Shown here piece by piece: positions 33,180 through 45,159 of a stretch of DNA of 64,000 bases (positions are counted from its first letter, which is position 1; every line of letters begins with the position of its first letter). The notes beneath the pieces are model-generated. The model was not told where the DNA came from and did no database searches. It worked only from the letters and a program-made list of their open reading frames with translations. A program made the position numbers and the translations under genes. This DNA comes from Bettongia penicillata ogilbyi (taxonomy: Eukaryota > Chordata > Mammalia > Diprotodontia > Potoroidae): positions 10,245,099 to 10,309,098 of the forward strand of contig JAJHZJ010000311.1 in the NCBI GenBank assembly GCA_023548195.1. The letters are read 5' to 3'.

Positions 33180-36100
33180 GTGATCGTAATTGTGAATGTG
33201 AATAGGATGAACTCATCCATAAAATAAAAGCAAATAGTAGAGTGGATTAAAAACTAGAATCCTACAATATGTTGTTTGCAAGAAGCACACTTGAAAGTGA
33301 GAAACATATACAGAGTAAAAATAAGAGGCTGGAGCAAAATTTATTATGCTTCAGTTGGAGTTAGAAAAGGAGGGGTAGCAATCATGATCTCAGACAAAGC
33401 AAAAGCAAAAAAAAATCTAATTAAAAAAGATAAAGAAAGAAACATTATCTTGTTAAAAAAAAGTATCAAAGACAATGAAGTAATTCAATACAAAACACAT
33501 ATGCACCACATGGTATAACATCCAGATTTTTAAAGGAGATATTAAATGTTTTGCAGGATGAAATAAACAGTAAAAATATATTAGTGGAGAACCTCAACTT
33601 ATCCCTCTCAGAACTAGATAAATCTCACAAAACATAAACAGGAAAAAAATGAAGGCGGTTAATAGAACTTTAGAAAAGTTAGATATAATTGAACTCTGGA
33701 GAAAATAGAAAGGAATATGCCTTTTTCTTAGCATTACATGGCATTTACATAAAAATTGATCTTGTATTACAGCATTTAAAACTTCATAAGAAAGTACAGA
33801 AAAGCAGAAATATTAAAAGAGTCCTTTCAAGTCATATTGAAATAAAAACAACATTCAATAAAGGACCATGGAAAGATAGATCAAAAATTAATTGGAGACT
33901 AAATTATCTAATCCTAAGGAATGAGTGAGTCAAAGAACAAATCATGGAAACAATCAATAATTTCATCAAAGAGAATGACAACGATGAAAGAACACTGAAA
34001 TTTATAGGATGTAGCCAAAGCAGGTTTTAGTTGAAAATTTATATCTCTAAATGCTTACATCAATGAAACAGATAAAGAGCAGATCAATGAATTGGACATG
34101 CAGCTAAAAAAGAAACTAGAAAAAGGGCAAAATTAAAAATCCACAAGTAAATGGCAAGTTGGAAATTCAGAAAATCAAAGGAGAGATCAAAAAAATTAAA
34201 AGTAAGAAGGCCATTGGGCTAATTAATAAAACTAGGAGATGATTTTATGGGAAAAACTAATGAAATAGATAAACCAATTGTTAATTTTATTTTTAAAAAG
34301 AAAATAAAATTAGCAGTATCAAAAATGGAAAAGGGTAAATTCACCACCAATGATGAGATGATAAAAGCAATTATTAGAAGCTATTTGTCCAATTATGTGT
34401 TAATTTGATAATCTAAATGAAATGTATATTTACAAAAATAAATTGCCTAGATTAACAGAAGAGGAAACAGAATACTTAAATAATCCTATCTTAGAAAAAA
34501 AAAAGAAATTGAACAAATCGTCAATGAACTCCCTAAGAAAACATCCCCAGGGTCAACTGTATTCACAAGTAAATTGTATATTTAAAGAACAGTCAATTCC
34601 TATTCCAAATAAATTGTTTAGGAATATAGGCAAAGAAGGAGTCTTTCCAATTTCTTTTTACAACACAAATGTGAGGCTGATACCTCAACGGGAAGAGGAA
34701 AAACAGAAAAAGAAAAGTATAGGCTAATTTTCCTAATGAATATTGATTCATCAAGCTTAAGGACATTACAACAATATAACACAAGGACCATACACACACT
34801 ATGATTAGGTGGTATTTACACCAGAAATGAAAGGCTGATTTGATATTAGGAAAACTATCAGCATAATTGACTATATCAATAACAAAACTAACAGAAATCA
34901 TATGATTATCTCAATACATGAAGACAAAGCCTTTGGCAAAATACAATACCCATTCCTATTGAAGGCATCAGAAAGCATAGGAATAAATGGAGCTTTCCTT
35001 AAAATGATTCATATCTATCTAAAACCCCCATCAAGCATTAGTTGTAATGAGGATAAGCTAAAAGTCTTACTGATAAGATTGAGGTGAAATAATTATCACC
35101 AATTATCATCACCTTTATTTAATATTGTTCTAGAAATGTTAGCTATAGCAGTAAGACAAGAAAAAAGAAAGTGAAGGAATTAGAATACACAATAAGGAAA
35201 TATAATTATTAATGTTTTCAAATGATAAGGTGGGATACTTGGAAAATCCTAGGGAATTAACTGAAAACAGGTTGAAATAATTAATAACTACCGAACTGAA
35301 GAATATAAAATGAACCTACATAAATCATCTGCATTTAAATATTACCAACAAAGTCCAACAGAAAGAGATAGAATGAGAAATTCAATTTAAAAAACCCTAG
35401 ACATTATGAAATTGTTTGGAAGCTACCTGCCAAGAAAAATCCAGGAAGTATGTGAACATAATTACAAAACATTTCTCACATAAAATCCAATCTAAACAAC
35501 TGGAAAAATATCAATTGTTCATGGGTAGACAAAGTCTATATAAGTAAAATGACAATTCTACCTAAGTTAGCATACTTATTCAGTGTTATATCAATCAAAT
35601 TACCAAAAATTACTTTAAAATTCATAGCAAATTTCATTTGAAAGAACAGCAGGTCAAGAATATGAGGAAATTAATGTGAAAAAAATGTGAAGTAAAGTTG
35701 CCTAGACATACTAAACCTAAAAACATGTATTATAAAAAAATAATCATCAAAACAATTCCATACTCACTAAGAAATAGAGTGGTGGATCAGTGGAATAGTA
35801 GTAAATGACCATAGGAATCTAATGTTTGAGAAACTCAAAACCTCAAGATTTTGCAACAAGAGCTCATTATTTAATAAAAACTGCTGGGAAAAGTGGAGAA
35901 CAGTATGGTAGAAATGAGGTAAAGACTGATATACTATACACCAAGATAAGGCAAAAATGAATATATAATCTAGACATTGAGGGTGATAATGAATATAAAA
36001 TAATTTACCTCTAAGATTTATTGATAAGGGATGAATTTATGAGGAAAAAAGCTTTATGAGATATAAAATGGACAATTCTGATTATGCTAAATTTTTAGAA

Positions 36101-36742
36101 AAAGCTTAGCACAAATAAAACCAATGCTATCAAGATCAGAAGGAAAGCAGAAATCTGGGAGAAAATATCTATAGCAAGTGTCTCTGATAAAGGTCTCATT
36201 TTTCAAATCTATAGAGAACTGAGGTAAATTTATAAGAATATATACCATCCCATAAATGATCAGTGGTCAAACTGCCTACAAGCAGGCAGTTTTCAAATGA
36301 TGAAATCAAAGCAATCTATAGTCATATAAAATGCTCTAAATTACTATTGATTAGAAAAATGCAGATTAAAATGACTCTGAGATACCACCTCATACCTATA
36401 AGATTGGTTAATACTTCAGATAAAGAAAATGACAAAAGTTTAGGGAATATGGGAAAATTGAAACACTAATGCACTATTGGTAGAGTTGTGAAGGGATCCA
36501 ACCATTCTGAAGAGCAATTTGGAATTATGCCCAAAGGGGATATACCACTACTAGATTCAAATCCCAAAGAGATTTTTAAAAGGGCAAAAGGAATTATTTG
36601 TACAAAAATATTGATAGTAGCTCTTTTTGTGATGGCAAAGAGTTGAAAATTGATGGAATTCTCATCAATTGGGGAATAGCTGAACAAGTTGTGGTATATG
36701 ATTGTAATGAAATATTGTTGTGCTTTAAGAAATGATGAGCAA
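33180..36742 (+). pseudogene. L1 ORF2 remnant: endonuclease, reverse transcriptase, C-terminal region
   Basis: ORF2 of L1 encodes the AP-like endonuclease and reverse transcriptase that carry out target-primed retrotransposition. Endonuclease motifs: NVNRMNSS near 33198, LQEAHLK near 33275, WSKIYYAS and RKGGVAIMIS (33330-33390). The reverse-transcriptase region spans about 34420-35420, with MIISIHEDKAFGKIQYPFL near 34902. The catalytic FADD-type box is degraded: at 35216-35227 it reads tttcaaatgata, so the first Asp is lost. The C-terminal part at 36370-36740 includes MTLRYHLIPIR, the counterpart of the conserved end of human ORF2. Stops and frameshifts are spread throughout, so it is inactive. 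The last codons are cut off by the junction at about 36742. Confidence 0.85.
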
Positions 36743-37122
36743 GGGAAGATGGAGTCAAGATGGTGGAGTGGAAGCAGAAACTTGCTACAGTTCTTCCCCT
36801 AGACTCCTCAAAAAACCATTAAAAATGATTCCAAATAAATTCTAGAGGAGCTGAAGCCAAAAAATGGCAGACTGCCCAAATATCCGGTCCAAGACAATCT
36901 GGGAAGACAGGAAGGGTCTATCATACAGGCTGTTAGTGGAGTACAGTTCATTGTGGGCCACACTGGCAAGGACAAAGTGGGAGCAGGGCTTAGGGGACTG
37001 AATCGCTGGCAGCTGTAGTGTATTCTTGACTTCTCAACCCCAAAGGGCCAAAGATAATTTCAAAAGTCAATGGGGAGGGTCTCTCACCTGGTTGAGAGGG
37101 GAGCTTGGTCCACCCCAGCAGC
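36743..37122 (+). mobile_element. 5'-only fragment of a HAL1/L1 relative (leader sequence)
   Basis: gagtcaagatggtggagtgg, cctcaaaaaaccattaaaaa, gcttaggggactgaatcgct and cctggttgagaggggagctt align in order with the leader of the outer HAL1-like element at 4034-4410. Homology stops near 37122, before any ORF1 sequence. Retrotransposons normally lose the 5' end, so a copy with only the 5' end points to a later deletion, a rearrangement or an RNA processed early. Confidence 0.8.
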
Positions 37123-37349
37123 AAAGACTCACTCTACTTGCGTATGTAATCTACTTTAGGTAGATAGATATAGAGGGACAAGTGCTCAAAGTGTTCCACA
37201 GATACATCTTAAAGAATATATCTCTTCTCAATAATGTCACTAAGATTATTTTCTTCTGATTGTATTCAGTAAGAAAGAATCCCTGGGATGAGAAGATCCC
37301 TCATGCTGGGGCTATATACGGTATGTGGAGCGCTCAACGTGAGTAATGG

Positions 37350-37965
37350 GGATAATTGTAGTTCATCCGTCATTCTCTAAGAGGACCCATGATATTATGG
37401 GGTGATATCTTGACTCAAGTGACTAGTGAGTGAAGTGTATTTAAGTGAGAGAGAGTTGCACAAAGTGATCAGCCTCATTCTCCTACAATCACCGATATCC
37501 AGTGGCAAGATAAAAGTCAAGATGATTATTGATGGCCTGAGATGCTGTAGATGACCTTAGCCACTTCAACTTCTAACCAAGCTCTAAGCACTCCACAGTA
37601 CCTGCTTCAACTGCTTTGACTGCCTTCATGGACTTTAGAACAAATCATTCTTATCTGCACATTGTACTGGGGGAAGTCCTCACAAGCCTAGGGTAGACAT
37701 CCCCTTAACTGACCAAAGGGTGTGAGGCCTGTCAGTTACCCTCAACATGGTGTAGCCCACCTGTCAAAACAGTTTTACTGGAGTGTGATTGCTGTGCGTG
37801 CTAGCTTCTTGGAGCCACAGGTGACAGTTGGGTGTGATACCAAAGGTGAATGAGCAAGCCTGAAAAGGGCTTGGTAAACTCTCACACCAGAAGTATAAGT
37901 CCTCCTGAAACACCCTATCCACTGCAATAAGGATAGTATAATTCACATTGTATAGTCAATACTCT
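37350..37965 (+). repeat. Unnamed interspersed repeat, second copy (longer)
   Basis: cattctctaagaggacccat, agtgtatttaagtgagagag, gatcagcctcattctcctac, then a long tail (ttcatggactttagaacaaa, actgggggaagtcctcacaa, ggagccacaggtgacagttg). I recognise the composition as a widespread old mammalian repeat; the name and orientation are uncertain. The shorter copy is at 23293. 37123-37349 is unassigned. Confidence 0.5.
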
Positions 37966-38439
37966 TCTTTGATTTTTTCTCTCTCTTTTTTAATAATACT
38001 TTTTTTGCTATTATGACCAAAGATCTTTCCAGGATAGAATTATGATCAGATATCAGACTATCCAATTTTTAAATTTTCCCACATTTTCCAGGTGAGATAA
38101 TAAGGCAGCAAAAGTATAACTCCCTTTGTCCCAAACCCAGGACCTTTGCATTGTATTGTTCCTGGCACTCTATCCATACTTGTCCTATAATTTAATAATA
38201 TACTTCAACTACATCCACCAATGACAGACCTTGATTTTATTTGTTACTTCTCTTCATGATCTGTTGGAAGTGAATGCTTAGATAATTTTTCTAGTATCTA
38301 GTATTTCTAATATATTTTCATATATCATTTTAAAAACTACCAAATTGACATGTTGACCTGTCTACATGGTTTTCTAATACTCACTAACTAGTAATAACAC
38401 AAATAGCTCACATGTATACAGCATGTTACTATGTACATA

Positions 38440-38590
38440 CTAGCTATGTGATTCAGTGATTTAAATTTTGTTTGCCTCAGTTTCTTCACCTGAAAATGGG
38501 GATTATATCAACACCTAATCTTCAGCACTTAACTCATGACCTGGCATACAGTATATTTAATATTTGTTCTTCCCTTCCCCTTTAAACTTT
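38440..38590 (+). repeat. MIR-like fragment
   Basis: tactagctatgtgattcagt, gtttgcctcagtttcttcac, aaaatggggattatatcaac. An L2-like end (caatgtctggcacaaagtaa) follows at about 38605-38640. Confidence 0.6.
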
Positions 38591-38689
38591 ACATATCATA
38601 CAAAGCGCAATGTCTGGCACAAAGTAAATGCTCATTTACTTGACTTATCACAAGAGTATTGTGAGGTAGGGACCAGCAGTATAATTTCA

Positions 38690-38935
38690 CAGAACAGTAT
38701 ATTAGATAGGGATATTTTGTGCTAGGAAGTCCTGAATCTAAATATCACCTCAGATACTCACTAGTTACTCACTGTGACTTTGAGTCATTTAATTTCATAG
38801 TTTATTTAACCTCATTGAATTTAAGTTCCTCAAAAGTAAAAGGGGAGAGGAGGAATTATAGCAACCACCTCATAGGCTTGTGAGGACTGAGAATCATATA
38901 AAGGCTTCTGTAAACTTTAAAGCTAATATTATCAT
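38690..38935 (+). repeat. MIR/THER-type CORE-SINE
   Basis: tttgtgctaggaagtcctga, cacctcagatactcactagt, ttaagttcctcaaaagtaaa, cctcataggcttgtgaggac, gcttctgtaaactttaaagc. Nearly complete copy in sense orientation. Confidence 0.7.
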
Positions 38936-39170
38936 TGTTCCTTCCATAAATTACCTACTCTGTGTTTAAAAGCTCTCCTTCACCGAATCTCTGAACTAGG
39001 GAAGAATGTACGCCATTGGAACAAACACTGACAAGTACAGAAACAATCCTGATTTTCTAATGCTGATACCCAAAAACAGATCAAAGAAAGATGAAAAAGA
39101 CCGATACATTTAAAAAAAAACCCAAAAAACTAGCAATTCTTTTGGTGGTAGCAAAGAAGAGGAAACAAGA

Positions 39171-39240
39171 TATCTATCTATCTGTCTGTCTGTCTATCTG
39201 TCTATCTATCTATCTAGTCTCTCTGTCTCTCTGACTCTAT
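39171..39240 (+). repeat. (TATC)n/(TGTC)n then (TC)n microsatellite
   Basis: Alternating tatc and tgtc tetranucleotides followed by tctctgtctctctgactc. Confidence 0.95.
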
Positions 39241-40842
39241 ATATACTCACTGTGATGTTGGTCACTGTATTGTATTGGTCATTGTCCTCGGTTATCCTGA
39301 CATGTACAACCTTCTAGTGTGGAGTTGTGCCATCATAAACATCACTGCAATGGTAGAGTGCCTAAAATTCAAAAGCCTTATCACTAGAGGCTTGGCATTT
39401 AACAATGGGTCCCACGGTAAGAGGATGAAATCTACCAACTCTGTTGACTCAGAATTCTGGGGACTGTGTCCCAGCATGATGTAACAAAGAAAGGAGTATA
39501 GAAAGTCTCTTTCTTCTTCTAATGCCCAGGCATGAATTGTTGACACCTACCTTAATGCTAAAAGGAAAATTTAGGTAAATGAATTATGATTTCCCACTCA
39601 TTAAACCAGATTCTACAAGTATATAAATTATTTTCTGGAAGTTAATTTCTTCCAGGGATTCCATAAGACAGCAAGGAGGAACCATTAACTCTTGCCTGTT
39701 GGAAACAGTTTAGAGGTCAGAGATAATACTTAAAACTATAATTTGGGAGAAACAATTTCTACTGCAAGCACAGCTATTCCTCTTACAATTGGGTGAAGTA
39801 AGAATAAAATAGACAGCCACACTGGTCAAATTCCCGTGTTGTTCAAATTACTTGGTTAATCCTTTCTGTTTCTTTTGTGGGGAAGGTAGGCAATATTGAG
39901 TGCATTTTAGTAATGATGCATTTGTGAAAAGGAGAGGTTGAGGCACTAAATCACAAAGCAAACAGAGATCTGACATCTCAAATGTTTATTTAAGTCTCTG
40001 TACCTTTTTGTGATACTTTGTCTTCAGGAAATCGGGTGATTTTTTTCCTTCTTCTTCCATGAACTCTAACCCCTTTGTGAATTGTAACGTATTCAAACCA
40101 AACCTATCAGACGGAAATTTTGAAAAATGAAACCAAAAGGTTACATGAGGCTCCTTTTGGAATCGATCACGAGGAAACTCAACAATGATTTTAACCATAC
40201 AAATCTCTCAGCAAAAACTAATCTAGGTTTCTACTACATTTGTAAAATTTATTTATAGCACCAGTTTTCCTGTGGTCATTTTGCCCCAGTACAAATAACA
40301 ATATAAAATTAATAGATTCTAGTTTCATTATAGAATGGCTTCCTATATTTCTTATTCTTCTGGAGAAAAATAATGATTTTAAAAATTAAAATGAGAACAC
40401 ATACTTATGAAATTTCCAAATGCCATGCCATTGAAACTGAAGCTACTATTAGCTATTGGAACAGATTTTCATCTGTGACTTCACCCTCTGGACCTTTTCC
40501 ATAGGTGATGCTCCAAAAATGTTTGAGGAATTGTTTGTTCATAATAAAAAGTAATGAATCTGGAATGACATGAGAAACTTGTCAATGGTTTTTAGAAATA
40601 AACACACTCGATTTGTCATTAGGAGATTGGTATCCAAACCTATTTCTTCATCACTGGCAATAACATGGATGGATCCTCTAGCAAGATTATTATAGGAATT
40701 CATAAATAGAGTGATCAGGAATCAATGTGAAGGACTGCTTTTTCAAACTCTAAGTGTGGATGGAGTGAGATGGGAATGGACAAAAAATAAAGGATGCCTT
40801 TAACTGTCCTTTAAATGAGGAAGAGATGCCAATTAAGGAAGA
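39241..40842. other. No gene or recognised repeat
   Basis: No repeat family is evident and no frame is convincing. 39840-40340 has short motif-like blocks but nothing diagnostic. Confidence 0.35.
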
Positions 40843-41052
40843 GATCTGAACCTTTTTTTTTTTTTTTTTAGTGTTATGGACCCCTTGGGCAGGTTGGTGA
40901 AATCTATGAATCTCTTCTCAGAATAATGTTTTTAAATGACTAAAATGAAACATATCGGATAATAAAGGAAACCAATTATATTGAAATGCTACTATAAAAA
41001 TAGTTTAACAAAATAAGCTTATGGATCCCAGTTTAAATATCCCTGAGCTAAG
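40843..41052 (+). mobile_element. Short non-autonomous DNA-transposon-like repeat, copy 1
   Basis: Blocks atggaccccttgggcaggtt, ctcagaataatgtttttaaa, ggaaaccaattatattgaaa, gcttatggatcccagtttaa. A second copy in the same orientation is at 52065. In the family as I remember it the ends are inverted (ggttcttaac / gttaagaacc); here the left end is worn to gatctgaacc and interrupted by a T-run at about 40853-40870. The family name is not assigned. Confidence 0.55.
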
Positions 41053-42200
41053 GAGAATAATTATTAATAATAGAGATACCAACTTAAATTTGAATTTGGT
41101 AAATATTCAGAACTATTTTGCTATCATATTTTTGGATCTTAAAACTCTAAACAGAATTTCCATGCTTGTTCTGCACTTAATTTTTTTGTAATTTACCATG
41201 AGAAGAGATTTATTTTGAAAAATTTGTATTTAGTGGCAAGTTGACAAAAGGATGTGTTATTAAAGCAATTTGATGATCCAAAGGGGCACAGAAATATTTA
41301 ATAAAGTCTGATTGGATTATGAATCATCATATTTTCCAAAAACAATAAGACCAGCCTGAACTTAAGAAATTCATACATTTGATCCAAACTAAATTAAGCC
41401 CACTTTTTCAGATTCAATTACTCCAAACTTCCTAGAAAGAGTTACTTTAAACAATGGGTAAAAAAATAAAAATATTTCTATTCCTTAGTCATTATCTGCC
41501 ATTGTCCAAAGTAAAACAGATCAGGCAAAATTTATTGCTACTCCTTAAACAAATAATAGCCACCACAGAGTTAAGTTGAAAAGACTTCAAATTGTACTTT
41601 TAATTCTTTGCTTTTGGGATTTTAAGTAAGTCATTTACATTATTTGGTAGCACATTCTTATAACTAAATAGATGAAATATGCAACTGTCCAGTTAAAGGT
41701 AATATTTTAAAAGTAAAGATACCATCAAAGACTCACATCTATCCTACCAATTATAAATTTAGTTATATTTATTAAATACACTGTCTTGTACCAAGATTTG
41801 GACTTTGTCAGGCTGGCATCATTATTCCTTGATATTGATGGGGGTGGGATGAGGGGAAGAAACATTTATCAAAAGCATAGGAAGAAGATAAAATACAAAG
41901 CTTAGGTTCCAAACATCCCAGCACATAATCAGCAGGCTCAGATAAGCTCCAAAGTATAGCACTTTCTAAATGATTAGCCTCTGTTTTTACTAAGTATGAA
42001 TAAAAGGCTAACAGGAGCTGATGCACAGTATGCCCTGTTAAGCAATGGTACAGTTGCAGCCCCAGAGGCCTGTTATCATAGACTGTTTCTCCTCTAACAG
42101 GCTTCTTCTGTTTGCAGGCAACATTTAATTCCAGGATAAAGCACCAAATATGTGGTTATAGGCTGAAAAAACACACTATCTCCTTCCCTGTCACCACACG

Positions 42201-42203
<3 letters not shown>
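41053..42203. other. No gene or recognised repeat
   Basis: Low-repeat AT-rich stretch. The part at 42050-42130 contains a pyrimidine tract followed by AG (ttctgtttgcag at 42107-42118) that looks like a splice acceptor, but no exon follows that I can recognise. Confidence 0.35.

Positions 42204-42244
<41 letters not shown>
42204..42244 (+). repeat. (CA)n microsatellite
   Basis: About 20 uninterrupted CA units. Confidence 0.97.
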
Positions 42245-42249
<5 letters not shown>

Positions 42250-43082
42250 CTCCTCAGCATGGGGCTATTTCAAAGAGCTACCTAGGTGAACGTAAATAAA
42301 TAAATAAAAGGTTTAGTTAATGCTGGTCAGATGCATGGTCCTGTGTCAATCAAAAATTCTTTCAATTTAAAAATAAAATTTACATTGACACATAAAGAGT
42401 GCATAATGCATTGTAATTACTTACGGGGTCTTTGAAAGGAGAGAACTTTTTTTTTTCCAAGTGATTTAACTTTGAAAAGGAGTTACTTCACATGCTCCAC
42501 AAATACTATTAAAAGACATTTTATGAGGCTTTTCTTCTGCATATTTCTGCACATGGATAGTATATTGTGTGTTCTAAAACCTGTATTTACATGACACACT
42601 TTTATGGTCCAATGGGCAAACACGACTCAGTCCTAAAATAACATCACAGTAATGACTATAGCCAAGACAGCAAGAACACTCCACCATTATTATCCATATC
42701 AGACTACTCCAGATGGGAAATCTGAGGTACAGTGCTGACAATGGCATGAATTTACCATTCCGAGTATGTTTGCCTACTACTAGTAACAGAAACATAGCAT
42801 TCCAAAATCTTTTTGTGTTAGTAGTTCTGCTTTGAAGAAATGCTTTGTAACATAGAACATTTTTTTCTCCTTCCCTTATTTTTTTTTAATGAAAATAATA
42901 TACAAGGGACCTATGGGTTTCTCTGTATGGGAAATTCATTCCTATATTTGTTACTAGCAATTTAACACTGAGGAAAGTAGCACAAAATATATTGGGGCAA
43001 GTAGCATGAAACGGGCCTTTAAACAATGAGGGAAGCTGCGGAAGATAAAGAGAGGAGTGCAAATGAGTCAACGTAAGTATAG
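42245..43082. other. No gene or recognised repeat
   Basis: Low-repeat stretch. Short frames on both strands have no protein signature. Confidence 0.35.
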
Positions 43083-43905
43083 AAGATCATAGATTAGGAC
43101 ATAGAAAGGACCTTAGAAGCAATCTAGTTCAACCACATCATTTTTTTAAATTAAATTTCCTTTTTTAAAATTAGTGATTTTTTTCTTGCTCCTTGCACTC
43201 TTTCCTCCTCCATGGGGGTAAGGGATGGGGAACACAAACCCTTGTAATAATTATTTATAGTGAAACAAAATAAATTCCCACGTTGACTACAGTCTTGCTC
43301 TCTATATTTTAGTTCATCCCATTTCTTTCAGGAGATAAGTAGCTTGGCTCTTTGGAATCATGGTACCATCCATGGTGCAATGATAAGAGTTGCTAAATTT
43401 TTCTAAAGTTGTTTGTAATTGTACAAATTATTCTTCCTGTTCTGCTTACTTTACTCTGAGTCAGTTCATGTAAGTATTGCAAGTTTTTCCTGAAACTACT
43501 CCTTTCATCATTTCTTTATAGCACAATAGTATTCCATTATATTTATATGACATAAATTTGTTCAGTCATTCCCCAAATGATGGTCACTTCATTAATTTCT
43601 AGTTCTTTACTATCACAATAAAAGAACTGCTGTAAATACTGAATTTTATATTTTATAAACTATAAATAAATTATCGAATATTTATATTTTATTTATAAAG
43701 TAACTATGGGTCTTTTTCTCTTACTTTGATCTCTTTTGACAATCTCCTTAGTTTGTAAAAGAGGTTACTGAGTCCCACACAGATTAAATAACTTACTCAG
43801 TATCACAAAGTAGCAAATAACGAGGAAGAATTTGAATCTGAGTCCTTTGACTTCAAATCCAACACTCTTTAGCTCTGCCCCCAATGTATTGTGTTGCCTC
43901 CAATA
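43083..43905 (-). repeat. Antisense mammal-wide SINE-like repeat, split by an L1
   Basis: The left part at 43083-43141 reads gaaaggaccttagaagcaat then agttcaaccacatca. The right part at 43736-43905 reads tgtaaaagaggttactgagt, taacttactcagtatcacaa, gacttcaaatccaacactct. The two parts are consecutive in the family and are separated by the antisense L1 3' end. Confidence 0.6.
43142..43728 (-). mobile_element. L1 ORF2 C-terminus and 3' UTR, 5'-truncated, antisense
   Basis: Starts with a T-run (reversed poly(A)). Reversed L1 3'-end words follow: tttactctgagtcagttcat, ttccattatatttatatgac, ttgttcagtcattccccaaa, gggtctttttctcttac. It matches the antisense copy at 16943 block for block and inserted into the older repeat around it. 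The TSD is not clearly resolved. Confidence 0.7.
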
Positions 43906-44139
43906 CGGTCAGAGCTATAATGATACGGTTTCCATTTGAGCTCAATAGTCTTGATATCTAGGTGTTAATGGCATTTGTTTCTAGGCTACTGAAGGACTCA
44001 AATGCTGTTGGAGCCCTCTAAGTTTTGTTACCCTGGGGTTAAACATCTAGTTTCCCCATTTTTAGTTAAATATCTGCTTCCTCTGACAAATCAGACTGGC
44101 AACCCATCTATAGCTTAGTAAAATGTTCTAGTAACATTC

Positions 44140-44250
44140 CGAGGCACCTAAAGGTTAAATGACCCGCGCTTGGCTACACAGCCACTCTTGTCAGAAGCGA
44201 GATTGGAATGCAGGGCGTTCTGACTCTAACATCAGAATCTAATACAATCT
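44140..44250 (-). repeat. MIR-like fragment, antisense
   Basis: gaggcacctaaaggttaaat, gcttggctacacagccactc, gagattggaatgcagggcgt, tctgactctaac. Reversed MIR 5' half. Confidence 0.6.
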
Positions 44251-44277
44251 ATTTTTCTCAGTTCTATTGAACAAAAC

Positions 44278-44390
44278 AAAAAAAAAGAAAGAAAGAAGGG
44301 AGGGAGGGAGGAAAGAAAGAGAGAGGAGAAGGAAAGAAAGAGAAAGAAAGAAAGAGGAAGAGAGAAAGAAAGAAAGAGAAAAGAAGAATA
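44278..44390 (+). repeat. Purine tract (GAAA/GGGA)n
   Basis: About 110 bases of A and G only, made of gaaa, ggga and gaga units. The minus-strand frame across it is low complexity. Confidence 0.95.
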
Positions 44391-44653
44391 ATAATAAATA
44401 GATGAGCACCCCCAAAAAAATCAATGATAATTTCATTAAAAGGGATTTAGGTATATTTCATTATGTATAAGTGAACAATCTCCTGAATATAAATATTCAT
44501 TTAAAATAAAACAAAATTATATTTGACATTTATGAAATTTTAAAAATCTTTCTTACATAATGTGTGAAATATTCTCATGGTACACACGTGCCCTGTTGCA
44601 TGCAGGCCCTTTTAAGACACTGAGGCCATGTCGAAGCAAGCATTTTGTGAGTG

Positions 44654-44759
44654 TACTGTATTACTTGGCCCCAAATGCTTTTTCCACACCTCATAGTGCT
44701 TGCCTACATAGCAAAGAAGGAAACTGAGGGGGAAACATTTTGGGCCAAATAATACAGTA
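44654..44759. repeat. 24-bp inverted repeat (22/24 match), 58-base spacer
   Basis: The arm at 44654-44677 (starts tactgtatta, ends ccaaatg) pairs with 44736-44759 at 22 of 24 positions. Pairing extends inward with several A-T/G-T pairs (44679-44685 against 44728-44734) and outward by gtg/cac with one bulge. The structure is a long stem-loop. No repeat family is recognised around it (44400-45150). Confidence 0.85.
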
Positions 44760-45159
44760 ACACATTATTAGGAGCCAAGCCTGAAGTGGTCCAAAGAGTG
44801 GCTACTAAGGTCATTCCTTATAGCACTCTTGGCAGCCAGGGATCCTCTGTATTACCCTATGGTATCCCTAGAAATAGTAATGACTGCTCCCTGGGTTTCT
44901 GTAACTAATGTATAAAATAATAGAAATGGAACGATATAGAAGCTGTCAGAAGCTGCTTCCAGATTCTGCAGAAGACTAAGGGATAACTTTAATCCATGCA
45001 TACCTTTAGAATTTCAGGGATTGCTTCTATGGAATCAAAAAAGTTCTAAACAAATGAGGACTAGAACTATTTTCTTTATCATGGATTGCACTATCACCTT
45101 GAATTGCATTTAACAGAAAAAAAAAAACAAACCTAAATCATTGATTCTGTTTCTACTGG

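Larger units (their letters stand above)
31080..36742 (+). mobile_element. Long decayed L1 with ORF1, spacer and ORF2; 3' end missing
   Basis: A near full-length L1 LINE, about 5.66 kb. The 5' start gtggagccgagatggtagac (31089) is a worn copy of the YY1-bearing L1 start. ORF1 is at about 31552-32616, then about 560 bp of purine-rich spacer, then ORF2 from about 33180. ORF2 has endonuclease, reverse-transcriptase and C-terminal parts. It ends abruptly at about 36742, just short of the ORF2 stop, against a foreign 5' leader. The 3' UTR and poly(A) are absent, so no TSD can be checked. Stops in all parts make it dead. It is the only copy here that shows the complete L1 plan. Confidence 0.85.

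Noticed and set aside
42100..42160. Splice-acceptor-like tract ttctgtttgcag
   Set aside because: The downstream frame is short, there is no donor or coding bias, and such acceptor look-alikes are frequent by chance.
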